DNA from: Anastatus disparis
Taxonomy: Eukaryota > Arthropoda > Insecta > Hymenoptera > Eupelmidae
Length of the DNA: 64,000 nucleotides
Reading direction: 5' to 3'
NCBI GenBank assembly: GCA_017163975.1
Contig: JAFFSR010000251.1
Location: 9,796,001-9,860,000 of the forward strand
The notes beneath the pieces were generated by a model. That model was given only the letters and a program-made list of their open reading frames with translations, ran no database searches and was not told where the DNA came from. Positions 13,501 to 25,864 of this stretch are shown here, one piece after another (positions within the stretch are counted from its first letter, which is position 1; the number at the start of each line of letters is the position of its first letter). The position numbers were made by a program, and so were the translations under genes.

Positions 13501-16337
13501 AGGTCACATACTTTTGTTATCATTATTTGATATATAATTTCATAAACATTGACCGTTCATATATTTTGAAATATGGGTTACCATGTGTCATTTAGTATAG
13601 CTTATTGTATTACTTTTATTTTTAAATCAACTTTAATATAAATCGTCAAAAGAAAAAAGTTTGTTAAAATTGCGTATTTTAAACGATTAGAATTTACATA
13701 TACAGCTGAAGATGACATGTAACAATTTTAAAAGTTATGCTAATCACGTTACTTTTTGATTATCATCTATTTGAAAATTTTTTAAATGTATTAGAAAGTT
13801 TGTCTTTTGAAATTAAATTTATTAGAAAATTAAAAATAATATCCATGAGTTTGTACAAGAAAAAAAAATGAAAGAGCGAGTTACTTAAACTCTCAATTTT
13901 AAGGTAGTTGGTAAAACTGGACTCTGACATATTATCGATTAAACTTTTCGCGACGTGTCAAAAGTTGAAAAAGCGTAATTTTTCGTCATATACACTATGT
14001 GCAAGTGTAAGTAGAGTCTAAAATTAACGAGTTTATGCCTCTAGCACGTAATATTTTTTTTTCTTTTTTACTCTTTGATGATGGATATGAATACTGCATA
14101 ATAATCTGTTTAGTTAAATGAATATTTTATTATTTTTTTTTCTTTTTCCAAATGTACATAACGTGATTTTTATCATACAAATAAAAGATAATCATGAAAT
14201 TTTAATTAGGAAATATTTCCAACGGTAAAATCTTCTTTCTTTAATTCTCATGATTATTGGCAAGTGACTCTTCTTTATGATCTATGATAAAAATTTTAAT
14301 ATCTCACTGCTACGTTGACGTTAAATAAAATTTTAGTTCGTTCAGCAATAATTGATTGTTTTTTTTTTATTGTTTTTCATCAGAAAATTGTTAAAAGTTA
14401 TATCACAAAAATTGTGTATCTCAATATGGATAAATTACTTTAATTTTCAAATTCATGAAATAACTATCGATGTCATGAAAAATTCATTATTAATTTTAGT
14501 TAAGAATAGATGAATGATAAAAATTTAATCTTAAAATGCAAATACGTCAGCCGAAAGAATATTTTATTTTTTATTATTTTTTTTTTTGACACTTGACAAT
14601 TCAAACGTCAGAGAGATGTGCTTGTGAGTGGTAGTTAAACGTCATAGGAATGACGACTTGAAATGTCGTTGGTTCCGATATGCCAGGTAAATTCAGTATT
14701 GGCCTGATTCCAACGTAAAGCATAGCTTTATTAATAGAACCTTAATTACGAGCAAAGAGTTATACGCATTAAGTAGAAATTAACTTTAATTGATCAATCG
14801 CATACAATCATAGCAAAATTATCTTGCTCATTGATCTCTCCGTCTCTCTCTCCCTCTGAAATTTTGCCGATCATGTGAAATTTCCAAGATTAATACTCGA
14901 TACACCTGCTTGGAAAGAGAGTTATTTGTTTAAATAAATATATCAGATAAAGAAAAATTTTATCCTTTCAGCTTAGTGAATTTTTTCAAAATTGTAAACT
15001 ATTTTATTCGATTTATAACTTGGAAAAATTACTGTTAATATAAATGCGCATAATTCTCCGACAAAAACTTGTAGGCTATTCAGCAACGTCCTCGTAAAAA
15101 ATTTATTCTTCCAATTAAGTATTGAAAAAGTTATGTCCATACAAAATATTATAAAGAAATGAGAAACATGAAAAACTTTAACGTTTATGCTGATGACAGT
15201 TCTATGTTACGTTTTTTATTAATTTTATATTAAGTAATAAAAAACAATATTGATTAACATAGACAGAGCTTGTCTCCAAAAAAAATTTTAATGACCGAAC
15301 AAAATAACTAAACGTTTGGAAAAATAGAAAATCAGATTCAAATGACGTGTTTTTCTTCATAATTTTAGGTAATAAAAAATCTTTTAAAATTACGATTTTG
15401 ACGCAATCTTATTATTTTTTTTAAATAATATTTTTTCTAATTTATCAGTTGAAAATATTTTATAAATCCACAAAAAATTGCAAGGAATTTAAAGAGTTTA
15501 GTTAAGTAGAAAAATTTTTCTAAAATTGACACGTATGCGCATTTTTCAGAAAATTATTAGAGACGATTGAAAGCCACAAATAACGAAGGAAAAAGGAAAT
15601 GAAAAAGATCGATGTATACGTACAGCGTGTATATGTATACAAAGTTAAAAGGATAGAAAAAGAGAAATTGCATCCCTCTTTTTCACTGTTTCATAGAAAC
15701 TCCCTGGAGGTGCCTGCGCTGAAAGAAATTACTTTTTCTCGGGGAAAATAACACGAAATTCTTTTCTTTCAACAAGTGCAATTTTTCTATATACGTGTAC
15801 GTACGTAGAGAAAAATTTTTCCTTAGGCGATGTAAAACTCATGTGTCATTTCTTACTTGTTCTATTTTTACGTTTACATTATTTCTTTTTTTTCTTCCTT
15901 TCAAATTGGTTGAAGGAAATGTCATTCGCTTATTGCGAGTCAATGCTTTTCTGTATATACATATATATATTGAAGAGATAAAAAGTTTGACGATGCCAAT
16001 TAAACTTTGAAAAAATCAAAAGAATCACGTCTGAACTCGAAGTCATTTTTTTAGATCCAATTTAAAAACATCAATGTGTAAATAAAATGACAAAAGAAAT
16101 GCTTTAAAAAGTTCTTCTTATCTTTTTCTGCGCACTTCACTCTTATTTCCTAATAATAAACTTTAATATTAGTTTATTTATATTTAAATAATATTATAAA
16201 TGAATTTAAAAAAATTGTATTATAATTTATATTTAGCAAACGAAAAGTAATAAAACATTGAATTTGCACTTAAACGTACTTGATTAAAAGTTAAATTTCT
16301 TTATCATTGAATAAGGTTGGTAGGTGTGTTTATTAAT

Positions 16338-16481
16338 ATGCCGCTGGAGAGAAAACGAGTTAAGTTTATTGTGGACCAGATGCGTTCGAGTTTTCTTATC
16401 AGTGGCACGCTGTTAAAGTGTCTCGCTATTATTCCTTTAAAGTATCGCAATGTCAACGACTCGGTATTTCTCATTTTTTAA
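16338..16481 (+). other. 47-codon ORF in a less AT-rich island, unassigned
   Basis: ATG to TAA without interruption in a block that is clearly less AT-rich than its flanks. The predicted 47-residue peptide has a basic N-terminus (starting MPLERKRVKF) and no domain I recognise. There is no promoter or splice signal that would make it a gene. A conserved non-coding element read by chance as an ORF is at least as likely. Confidence 0.15.
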
Positions 16482-17312
16482 AATTCAATTTGATTCAAGT
16501 GTGAATTTAAACATTTTTTAATGAATCGTTATTTTTATAATTATTTTTCTTATGATAATAATACAATTGACTATATTACGTAATACAATTAAAATGATAT
16601 TTATGATGTTCAGTTGAATTTATTTATCTTTGTTTGCATAGAAACTTTGAGTATTACGTTTACTTATGGACAAACTTAACGCTGTTAACTTTTAGAATTG
16701 ACGTTGCACATTGTAAATGCATAAGTAGTTCATACTTACGAAAATAAAGTTAAAAAGTTAACGTTTGTATTGATCTAGATTTCATTATATTGTTTTTTGT
16801 TTGTTCTAAAAACGTAGTCTGGAAGTTTGAAAGATCGATAGCTGCGATATTTATTTTTTTGAACCTACTTTTTACTTATATTTTTTTAAATATTTTTGCT
16901 CAAACATTGCACGTAATATTCAATGGTGTGATATGTAAAACGTTTGCCAGATTTTTTATCCAATATTTTTTCAACTAAAATATATTTTTATTTTTAATAT
17001 GCAATCAGTTTATTTTCTATTGGTCGAAAATGAAGAAAAAAGAAAAAATCATGAGAATAGACTTTAATTTAAAATTGATCATCTGATCATGATTGAACCA
17101 TGAGAAATATAATCTATCTATACTCTTTATATTAAAGTAAAAAATTGAGAGTGTCAGTATTATTGGTTGCTGTTATAAATTAATTAAATAAATCAGTATC
17201 TTTTTTTTTATAACAAAGTCTTGCTCGGTGAATTTCCCAAAGCTTGATAAAGAAAAAAGGAGCCGCCGTAATCTCGAGTGCACACGTTAGGTAATAAAAC
17301 GCAGCGTCATTG

Positions 17313-17320
17313 CTATAAAA
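17313..17320 (+). promoter_or_regulatory. TATA-box-like sequence
   Basis: TATAAAAA preceded by GC at the end of a less AT-rich island. There is no supported transcript downstream. In an AT-rich genome such strings arise by chance, so this is weak. Confidence 0.15.
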
Positions 17321-18044
17321 AGCTTCAGAATCGTGGGTGTAGATTGAAATGATTTTTCTTTTAATTCTATCAAAATATAATTATCCAGTTTAGTCCATTT
17401 GAAAAAATGGATTTAAACAGAATATAACAGTTAACTACTTTATTGTCTTATGATTTTAAAAAGTAAATAATTTAAAAATGAAAAAGATAGCTGAGAAATA
17501 TGATCTTTATGAAAACTTTTCTCAATTCATAATTATAAAATTTAATTAAATACAACTATTAATTTAAACACGAAATTAATATTCCGATAAGGTAATTATT
17601 AAAAATAAAAAATATTTCGTCAGCTTTGTATTATTAACTAACTAGAAAAGCAATTGTGGTATCACGAAATTTTGGGTTCTGTTGCATTTATGATCAAAGT
17701 AATATTATATTTTGATGCTCGATCAATAATGAAGCAAGTTTTGGTAATACAATATGGACATTGTAATTTTCATGTCAAAATGAATTAATACGAATTCCGT
17801 TAAAAGTCTGGAGGGACTGCTGACCTAATTAGTAAATAGTACTAGAAGTAAATTTAATCACAGATTTCCAATAAAATTCTTTCGAAAATTTCTAAAAATT
17901 AAATGCAAATGCAATTAATTATTTGGACGTAAAGAAAATGTAAATATAAAAAACTATTTTATCATGATTTATTAACATGCAATGATTTAGAAATTAATTC
18001 AATTTAAAATATTCTAGAATATTTTAACGATCAAAACTAAGACC

Positions 18045-18222
18045 CTGCCATTCCGTATTTACTTTAGAAACCCATAATTTTGTATTTTATTTAAAAAAAC
18101 CTACCATTTCGCATTTAGTTGAAGAAATTTGCAATTTTTTATTTGATGGAAGAAATCAGCCAAATCAAATACTAAAGTAAATGCGGAAACGAACTTTTCT
18201 TCCAACAAATGCAAAATGGCAG
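18045..18222. mobile_element. small palindromic MITE, CTGCCATT ends
   Basis: Starts CTGCCATTCCGTATTTAC and ends in AATGGCAG, so the ends are inverted repeats. Inside, a motif like CCATTTCGCATTTAGTTGAA recurs in both orientations (about 18047, 18109, 18175 and 18205), making the element a chain of imperfect inverted and direct repeats. It encodes nothing. I see no clear target duplication, so the superfamily is open. Confidence 0.5.
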
Positions 18223-21200
18223 AATCATCATTTCCTCTGTCAATTTCAGTTTTCCTTTCTATTTATATTTCATTATTTATTTATTTGTATCCCAAAAAAA
18301 CAAAGAATATGTCTGATTCTTTAATTTTTAAGAGGAATTTTACAAATAACCCAACAGCATTCGAGGAAGGGCATTTACTCAAATGTTATGTTGTGGTACA
18401 GGATAAAAAAATGTGTGTTAGATGACATAAAAAAAATTGTTTTAATTTAAAAATTTGATTAATTTAAAAAAAAGCACGCCAACATTTTTGTGTGACAGCT
18501 GTTTTTTTATACAGTAACATTTTTTATGCTTTACATGGCATTTGTTATCTGGCATTATACAACGTAAAAATAATAGTTAGAAAAATTAATAATTTAACTT
18601 ATTAAAATAAAGGGGCAATAAAAAATGTTAGATTTATGAACTTTTTAAAAATTAATAAACAAAATAAAATCTAATTTATTGAATAAATACAATTCTTTAC
18701 ACATGAAGATTTTTTAATGAATTAATCGGTACGAAGTGGTAATACGAAATATCTTTTTTCACGCGAAAATAATATGCGTGATAAGCAGATAGCAGAAGCC
18801 CAGCGATTTTTAAATGAAATTCATTAATGAAAATCAAATTACATGTATAGTATTGGTATTTCTTAATCCATCAAAATTGAAAAAATAATTGTATACCAGA
18901 TAGCTTGTTGTAATATAATACGATGAATTGCGCGCGTGCTTACTATGGTTTCCCTACACTAAATGAAAAATGAGGTTGAGATTACCATAGATTTGGGTTA
19001 TATTACAACCAAATAACTATGGTAAATCGCTTAGGGTTAGGACTAGTACATCGCACATAGTCCGTACTATGCGCCTATATATAATAATGTCTTAGGCTTA
19101 CACAGAACACTTTAGTATGGTAAACACAACACGAATATACGAAAATGCCGGCTGAATTGCATATGGAAATTTATATTATTAAAAGCTAATCACTATTAAA
19201 ATTTTGTGCAAAAAAACGAAATTTTATTAATAAATAGGTATATAATAACGTAGTATTTATTAAAATGGTAGAATAATAACATGAATATATTATTAAAGAG
19301 AGAGATGTTTACAAACACTCGTGACTCTGCGTGTTCTCAAACTCTAAAATAATTGAAATTATTATGAGGGAAAAGTTTTGTGAAAAATATTTATTTATAT
19401 TTAAATAAAGATTAAATTTAACATTGTTAAACTGGAATATTATTATTATTATTATTATTAATAATTGAAATTATTACGAATGAAAAGTATTATATAAAAA
19501 AATTTCTATTAATATAAAAATAAAAATTAGTTTTATAAATTTTGAAAAAAAATTAAATTTTTTAAGTGAACCAAATTGCTTTAATATACGATATTATAAA
19601 CATTTTTCATTAAAATTAATTTGATTTAAGATTATTATTTTAATTTAATTAAATTTCTTGCTAGCACAAATTTTTTTAATGTTTTCAAGTTTATACATGT
19701 TATTACTAATTAAATAAACCATATATCCTAGTAAAATTATCATTTTATAATTGATTATATTTTGGTCAGTTTTGGATCATAAGCCATCATTAATTTGTAA
19801 TTAAACTAGTTATTTTCTGGTGAATGTGAGTCGGTTATTGATAAATTTTGAAAAAAATTAGTAAAAAAATAAATTCTGATGAATTTTTAGTGAATATTAC
19901 TACCAAGGTTTTCACAACTATAAAAGAACTTGAAAATTCAACTTTTTTGAAACACTTAGAAAAATAAAAATAAAATATTCAAATAAAAGCGTAGTTTTCC
20001 TTGCGTTGCATAGCTCTTAAATTAAACACATAATTTTTTATGTAAAAGCCATAGTGCTTAGTCTAAAAATTCGGTAATTTAGTTCCTAATTTAAAATTTT
20101 TTATTTTCTAAAAAAATCTATTAAAATTTTAATACTATATTTTTAATTGTGAAATAAATTTGATGCTAATGCCATTTGATATAAAAAATACAAAAAATAA
20201 AATAATCAAAATTTACATTAAACAATTCCACGCATGGGAAATAATTCTTTTATAATCAAATAAATTTCCTGTGACTCATAGTAAATTTTCTAAAATTTCA
20301 AATTTATTTGATATATTTGGTAGGATCAAGCAGAAATATGTTTTAATCAAATAAATTAAGTAGTTTTTATTTCTGAATCAAGAATAAATTTTATTGTATC
20401 ACTCGGTGAAAAATGTCCTTTTAAATATATGAATTCTATATGATAAATAACTGTATTTTTCTCAATGTAACTAATAAAAAAAAGTCTAAAGTTATGAATA
20501 GCTAAATTTATCGATAAAAGCAATAATTATGAAACGGTCGTCTTCAATTATATTTATACATATATATTTTTTTTATTTTGATACGTAAGCTACTGAAACA
20601 CATTTTGTATGCAGCTTATGTAAATAACCGCATCATAGGAACGACGGTTTAAGAGTAGCTATTTTCCTGACCCTTCGATAAGTCATCTAGTTTGGCTTCT
20701 TTTTCGACTTCGTTTTCTCCTGCGGGATATATATCATTGTCAGACGACATAATAAACGTTTCCCATGTGAATTCCCCATATGAATATAAGGCTATCATCT
20801 GGAAAATTTTGATAGAACAGTTAAAATTTCTTAAGACTCTAATATTGATCTTACTTAATATTTTTTCTATTTGATGAATCTTTTTTTCTATATCAATTCA
20901 TTCTGAAATCTATCCATGCTGCGTGATTGAGTATAATTTGGCATAATTTGACATAATTTGATTCAATTCATCATAAATTTTAATGAAAAAAGAAAATTAT
21001 TGAAATAATTTAATATAACGCAATCATATTTGGCAACAATATGCTTATTTTTGTCATCAAAAAGAATACATTTCTTTTGAGTCTAGGATTTTTTTTAACT
21101 TTTCATTTCCTTTTTATACAAAGTTATGCAAGAAACTGCATTTCTAATACGGTAAATTTTAGATTTTTCAAAAGTTAACGATTGTTTTTTGTTTTCTGTA

Positions 21201-22542
21201 TAAGGTTTTTAAAATAAAGTTTAGCATTTTTTTAAGGTCATGCAATTTTTAATTATTTATTCTGAAAGATTTTTGTCAAAAATATATAAAAGTTAGAATC
21301 AAAACACATGGATTTAAAAAATAGTGTCTAAAAAGCTTCACTTGTTCAAAGATTCTAAAGGGATAATGGTTGAAAAAAAATTTAGAATAAAATATAATAT
21401 TTATTTTGTAAGTAGATTACAAGCTGAATTAGTTAAAAAAATATGCGATTCTAAAACTCAGAAAAAATAATTTATAATTGAAATAAAATCGCAACTAAAA
21501 TTAGCTGAACAATTTTACACAAAAACAAATACCCCAAAGTTAAAGGAAGATTCGGAACCTAAATCAAATCCTTCTCAATACATATCATTCACTATATATC
21601 TATGATAAAAAAAATTTTATTATTACAATCTAAATAATCGTTGATTTAACATCTTCATACATAAAAAGTAATATTAGAGTTTAAGAATACAAATGCACGC
21701 TTTATTTCAAGGTTATGTACATTAAATTCGCACATGCGCGCTCAATCTACTTTTAATGCAAAGGGGTTAGTTTGTATTTAATTGCGAAAAGCACTTCGAT
21801 AATTAAGGACGCGCTAGCCCAACGTTTAATTTATTTCATTCGTGTGTATTTCGATTGTACTATTAAAAAAGTAAATTATTTAAAAAGGGAAAAGAAAAGT
21901 TAGATTTTTTTTATATTGCAAAGCATTTTATTTTTCTTTTTTTTTAGATGAAATTGGAAGTATTTATGAAAAGTCATTAACGTTCAAATTGAAGCATGAA
22001 AAATTAACATTGTTAAAAAAGGATTATAATGATTATTTTGAAAAATTACTTTTTTTTAAATAAAAATTTGAACAGTTTTAGTTAATAGAATTACACTAAT
22101 TGAATTTAATTTTATAGAAAATCAAAATTACTATTTAAAATAAAATACACTTTAGTAAACAATACAATGAAATAATTACACATAGTCATGGTTAAACAAT
22201 CGGTTACTTTATAAATTTTAATTAAAACAAAATAAAAATATTCCAATTTTTTGGTAATTTAAAACATGCTTTTTTCTTTTAAAAAAATAATGAATTAAAT
22301 TGCGCAAGTTTTTATTGTTCACGTAACTACTTAAAAAAATAGTATATACAGAGAATATATTGCGATAGGTAGATAGATCCTGCACGTAATAAAATAAAAT
22401 TTTCCTTCCTTGAAAAATTGATGAACCAAAAACTTTTTCTTAGCATAAATATACACGAGGAAAATAAATATGTTAGTTAAATATGTATGACAATCAAAAA
22501 GTATATTCATCTAACATAACTTAATCCAAAACAAGGTCAAAC
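18223..22542. other. AT-rich DNA, no gene seen
   Basis: No coding sequence supported. It holds an (ATT)n microsatellite at about 19441-19462 and a block near 18900-19130 in which ACTATGGT recurs and GTTGTAATATAA is mirrored by TTATATTACAAC. The island at 20580-20790 is less AT-rich. Nothing else stands out. Confidence 0.5.
19441..19462. repeat. (ATT)n microsatellite
   Basis: Seven or so consecutive ATT units. Confidence 0.85.
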
Positions 22543-22742
22543 GGCTGGTAAATGGACATTTAAGGCATGTAACTGGATAGTTTTTGAATTCTTATTAAAT
22601 TAATACTATTACAATAAATACAAAATTTATTGCACTAATATTTTTTAATTAATAATGTTATTATTCTAGATGCAGAAGATTAGTCATATGTGAGACAATC
22701 GAATGCTTCAGAATTATCTTTAATTTTGTCCAATTATCAGCT
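22543..22742. mobile_element. ~200 bp MITE, family A copy 1
   Basis: Ends are GGCTGGTAAATGGAC and GTCCAATTATCAGCT, imperfect terminal inverted repeats of about 15 bp. A second copy lies in opposite orientation at 30616-30805; the two align over nearly their full length, including shared internal phrases such as ATGCAGAAGATT and CTTTAATTTTGTCCA. It is non-coding. The superfamily is not assigned. Confidence 0.75.
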
Positions 22743-25361
22743 GGTCTCCAAGTACTAATAGATCGACCCTATTTAGAAATAATATACATTTTTTTAATAT
22801 TCTTTCGCATTAATAAAAAATAATTATAAAATTAAAAATTTACTATTTGTATAATAAAAAATTGGAAAAACGTTCAATAATCAAAAATATTTGGATAAAA
22901 AGCCGACGTGTATATTAGCATGACTTTTTCAATTGTGACCTTACAACTTACCCAGAATTTCTTTTTCACCCTCCGAAGAAGTTTTTCCTTTCTCTCACTT
23001 TCCCAGTTGAGCACGTGCGCACGACTCAAACGTCTGATAAGCTAGTTATTATTGTTATTATCGTATTGTCAAGGACGTGCCTTCAGATAAAGGAAGCCTA
23101 ACATAACCTCAAAATTCGAGATGATGTCTTGCTTTGTCATTTACAAAATAAATATACTAAAGGAAGAAAATTCTTTGAATTTTTTATTATTACGTATCAT
23201 TGCAATAAATAATTTTTTCTTTCTTTTATAAATTGACTTTTTATTTTGATGTTACTTTGAGTCAGGCTTAATGAGGAATAGGAAAGATTTTATCTTTACG
23301 TTTGATTTTTCGATATTATTTTTCTTTTGAAAGATGAAATAAAAGTTTAAAATAAAATATTCAATATTTTTAAATATCATTATGAGTTTTCAAATAATTT
23401 ATGAACAATGTTTAATCAAAGAAATTTCCATATCTGAGATCGAACTAAAATGTTTTCAGTAGAACAAGTCCAGAAGTATCAGACTGCATATTTAAAAAGT
23501 TAAATTATACAAAAGCTTTACAATATAAATCAGGTAATTTGGATTTTGTTTGAAATCCAACATAAAAATTTGAGCTTAAAGGACTTGAAAAAAAGCATTA
23601 AAATTATAAAATAATATACGCTTTAATTCGCGCGTGAATTTTAAGAAAATTTCGACTTTGAATTGACGTCAAACGATAAATGTAACTTTTCCCCTGAAAT
23701 TTTTCTTTTTAATAAATATCACGATTTATTTTCGCAATGTTATCAAAGTTTGAACTAAAGTCGTTTTTCTCTTCAAGATGTTTTTAAGTTTATAGCTGAG
23801 GTTGCCGTTAAGTTTTAAAAAATTTCTTCAAACTTCTTAGAAGTAAATCAAAATTGAAAATTTAAGATCAAAAGAAACGAAAACAAGAAAATTGTTTAAA
23901 TTTTCATTAAAAACTATTTATGAGATTTAATTTAAATTCAATTTACATAAATTGATTAACAGTTATCATGCATAAAATCTGAATTAAAATTTTGATATTT
24001 CCATGTGTAATCTATAATATTCTACGTTTCAGATGAAACATCATTTTGTCATTGATTTAATGAAATCCACTAGTATTGATGTCATGTCGATATTTACTTT
24101 TTATTTACTCTTCTTATTATATTTATTGTTGAAATATGCATCTAAATTTAATTTCTAATTAAAACGTTAAGCGGAAATTATTATATTTAAATTTTTAATT
24201 TAAAAGTGATTTTGAATTATAAAATTTAATTAAACGTTTTTTATGCGTTTCTAAAATTTTTTTAATATTTTTAAAAATGAAAATGATATAATACATCTAC
24301 AAATTTTTGACGTCATTACTTTCCTGCATTATTATATTTTTAATGAAGCTTAATTTGGTTGAAGTCGAAAAAAAATGTAATAAAAATTATGTATAAACGA
24401 AATTTTGAAATAATCCTTTTATTATAATAAGCATTGATAAAAATATTATTATTATTACTACAGAGTTATTAAAAAAAAATTATAATACTATTTTATAAGA
24501 AGATTTAAATTTTGTAATAAAAATTTGAATTACGCTCTCTGGACTTGTCCAATTTAACGCACTTCCATCATGTTAACAGTCATCTTTTATATTAATGGTT
24601 TTTTATGAAAATTAATTATAAAAAATATAATTAATTTTCAAGAAAAATTTTAATATACTTTTAAATTTACAAATTCATGTGATAAAAAGTTAATACAAAA
24701 TTTCTATAACTAATTCCTAGCAGAAATCAAATCCATTTTTAAACTAGTTCGTGGCGATCTAAGAAGTATTATTGAAAAAATGTTCATATTTTTTGCCATT
24801 GATGTAATACTCTCTTTTGATTTATACGCCTGAATTAGTAATCAATTAAGAATTTATTGAGGTTGAAAACAAATGAAATGAGACGTGGTAAATAAAAATA
24901 TATAAATTCTTTAATGAGATATAATAAATTGAAAAAAAATTCGAGAAAATAATCTTTAACATTTCTAAAATTTATTGACCTCATCTTCAACTTAACGAAC
25001 TTATTAAACATGTACTTAAAGACTACATCGTAAGGCCAATATTAATTGTAGCGATTAAAGATTAAAGACAAAATATTTTTTTCTTGAAGATAATTTTTCA
25101 ATATAAATATAATAATCTGTCCAACATTTAATTATATATAAATATAATTAAATATTTGACAGACAAACAATTTGTTTTCTTCGAGCTAATGATCTTTTTG
25201 AAATTCTAGTAGATGATCCTTTAGTTAAAATAAAGAGTCAATTTGTTAATTAAATGATCTTATAGTATAAAAAGTTGAAAAAACTGATTTTAAAAAATTT
25301 TTATAAATGGACAAAAAATAAGCCGTGTTAGATCAAAATTAGTTAATTTGATTTCAACACA
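22743..25361. other. AT-rich DNA with small palindromes
   Basis: No gene. A less AT-rich island at 22940-23110 contains CACGTGCG (23012-23019). Perfect or near-perfect short hairpins lie at 24607-24639 and 25117-25162. Confidence 0.5.
25117..25162. repeat. 46 bp palindrome
   Basis: CTGTCCAACATTTAATTATA is mirrored by TATAATTAAATATTTGACAG with almost no spacer. Too short to assign to a transposon family. Confidence 0.6.
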
Positions 25362-25864
25362 TACACTGAAAAGACATGGGTGCTCTCCCCGCCACACTGG
25401 TATATCCGTAACGGCGCTCCCTCTTTCAATCCATTACGGAGCAAGACCGGCGCTCGAGTGGTCCCGTTTTGTAGCAGCTCCTAATCAGTGATGGATTTCG
25501 AGGATGCTTTATACATTTATGTATATCTATATATTAGGATATCCTTTAGCCAACTTCAGAGTATACCGTAGAATTAGAGTATAAGCAGAATATATTATTC
25601 TGTAGTATATACTCTGAAGTTGGCTGTTGGATATCATATAAGCATCTTCGAAATCCATCACTGCTCCTAATAAGCCGTGTGTGCGGCACTATATATAACT
25701 TGTATAGACGCGGTAACTAGCGCCGCAAGAGGTCGTTTGCGGCGCTCTCAAGGCGCGGGCCGGCGCCACTACGGTCCCGATTTCACAAACTATACAGGCT
25801 GTAGGATTCGGCGTAACTACGGTCAGGTGGGTGACTGTAGCGGTCCCTGCGTCTTTTCAGTGTA
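25362..25864. mobile_element. MITE with 14 bp TIRs TACACTGAAAAGAC
   Basis: Perfect 14 bp terminal inverted repeats at 25362-25375 and 25851-25864. The body is much more GC-rich than the host DNA and contains related internal blocks (GCGGCGCT, CCGGCGC, GGTCCCG). It is split by a younger element at 25486-25663; without that insertion and one duplicated target the length is 317 bp. The open frame at 25677-25865 lies wholly inside it and is not a gene. No clear target duplication was found for this outer element, so its superfamily is uncertain. Confidence 0.8.
25478..25671. mobile_element. nested hAT-type MITE with 8 bp TSD
   Basis: The element proper is 25486-25663 (178 bp). It is bounded by CAGTGATGGATTTCGA and its inverted copy TCGAAATCCATCACTG. 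The 8 bp CTCCTAAT is repeated exactly on both sides (25478-25485 and 25664-25671). An 8 bp duplication and CAGTG ends are typical of the hAT superfamily. It is almost wholly palindromic, with the phrase CCAACTTCAGAGTATAC mirrored at its centre, and it is non-coding. It inserted into the older 25362-25864 element. Confidence 0.9.

Larger units (their letters stand above)
5786..18044. other. AT-rich intergenic or intronic DNA
   Basis: No gene is supported. The stretch is mostly A/T homopolymer-rich sequence. Less AT-rich islands stand out at about 6360-6590 (pyrimidine-rich), 7140-7440, 8200-8360, 14600-14720, 15590-15800, 16310-16480 and 17210-17350. These could be cis-regulatory DNA, but that is inference from composition only. 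Confidence 0.5.
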
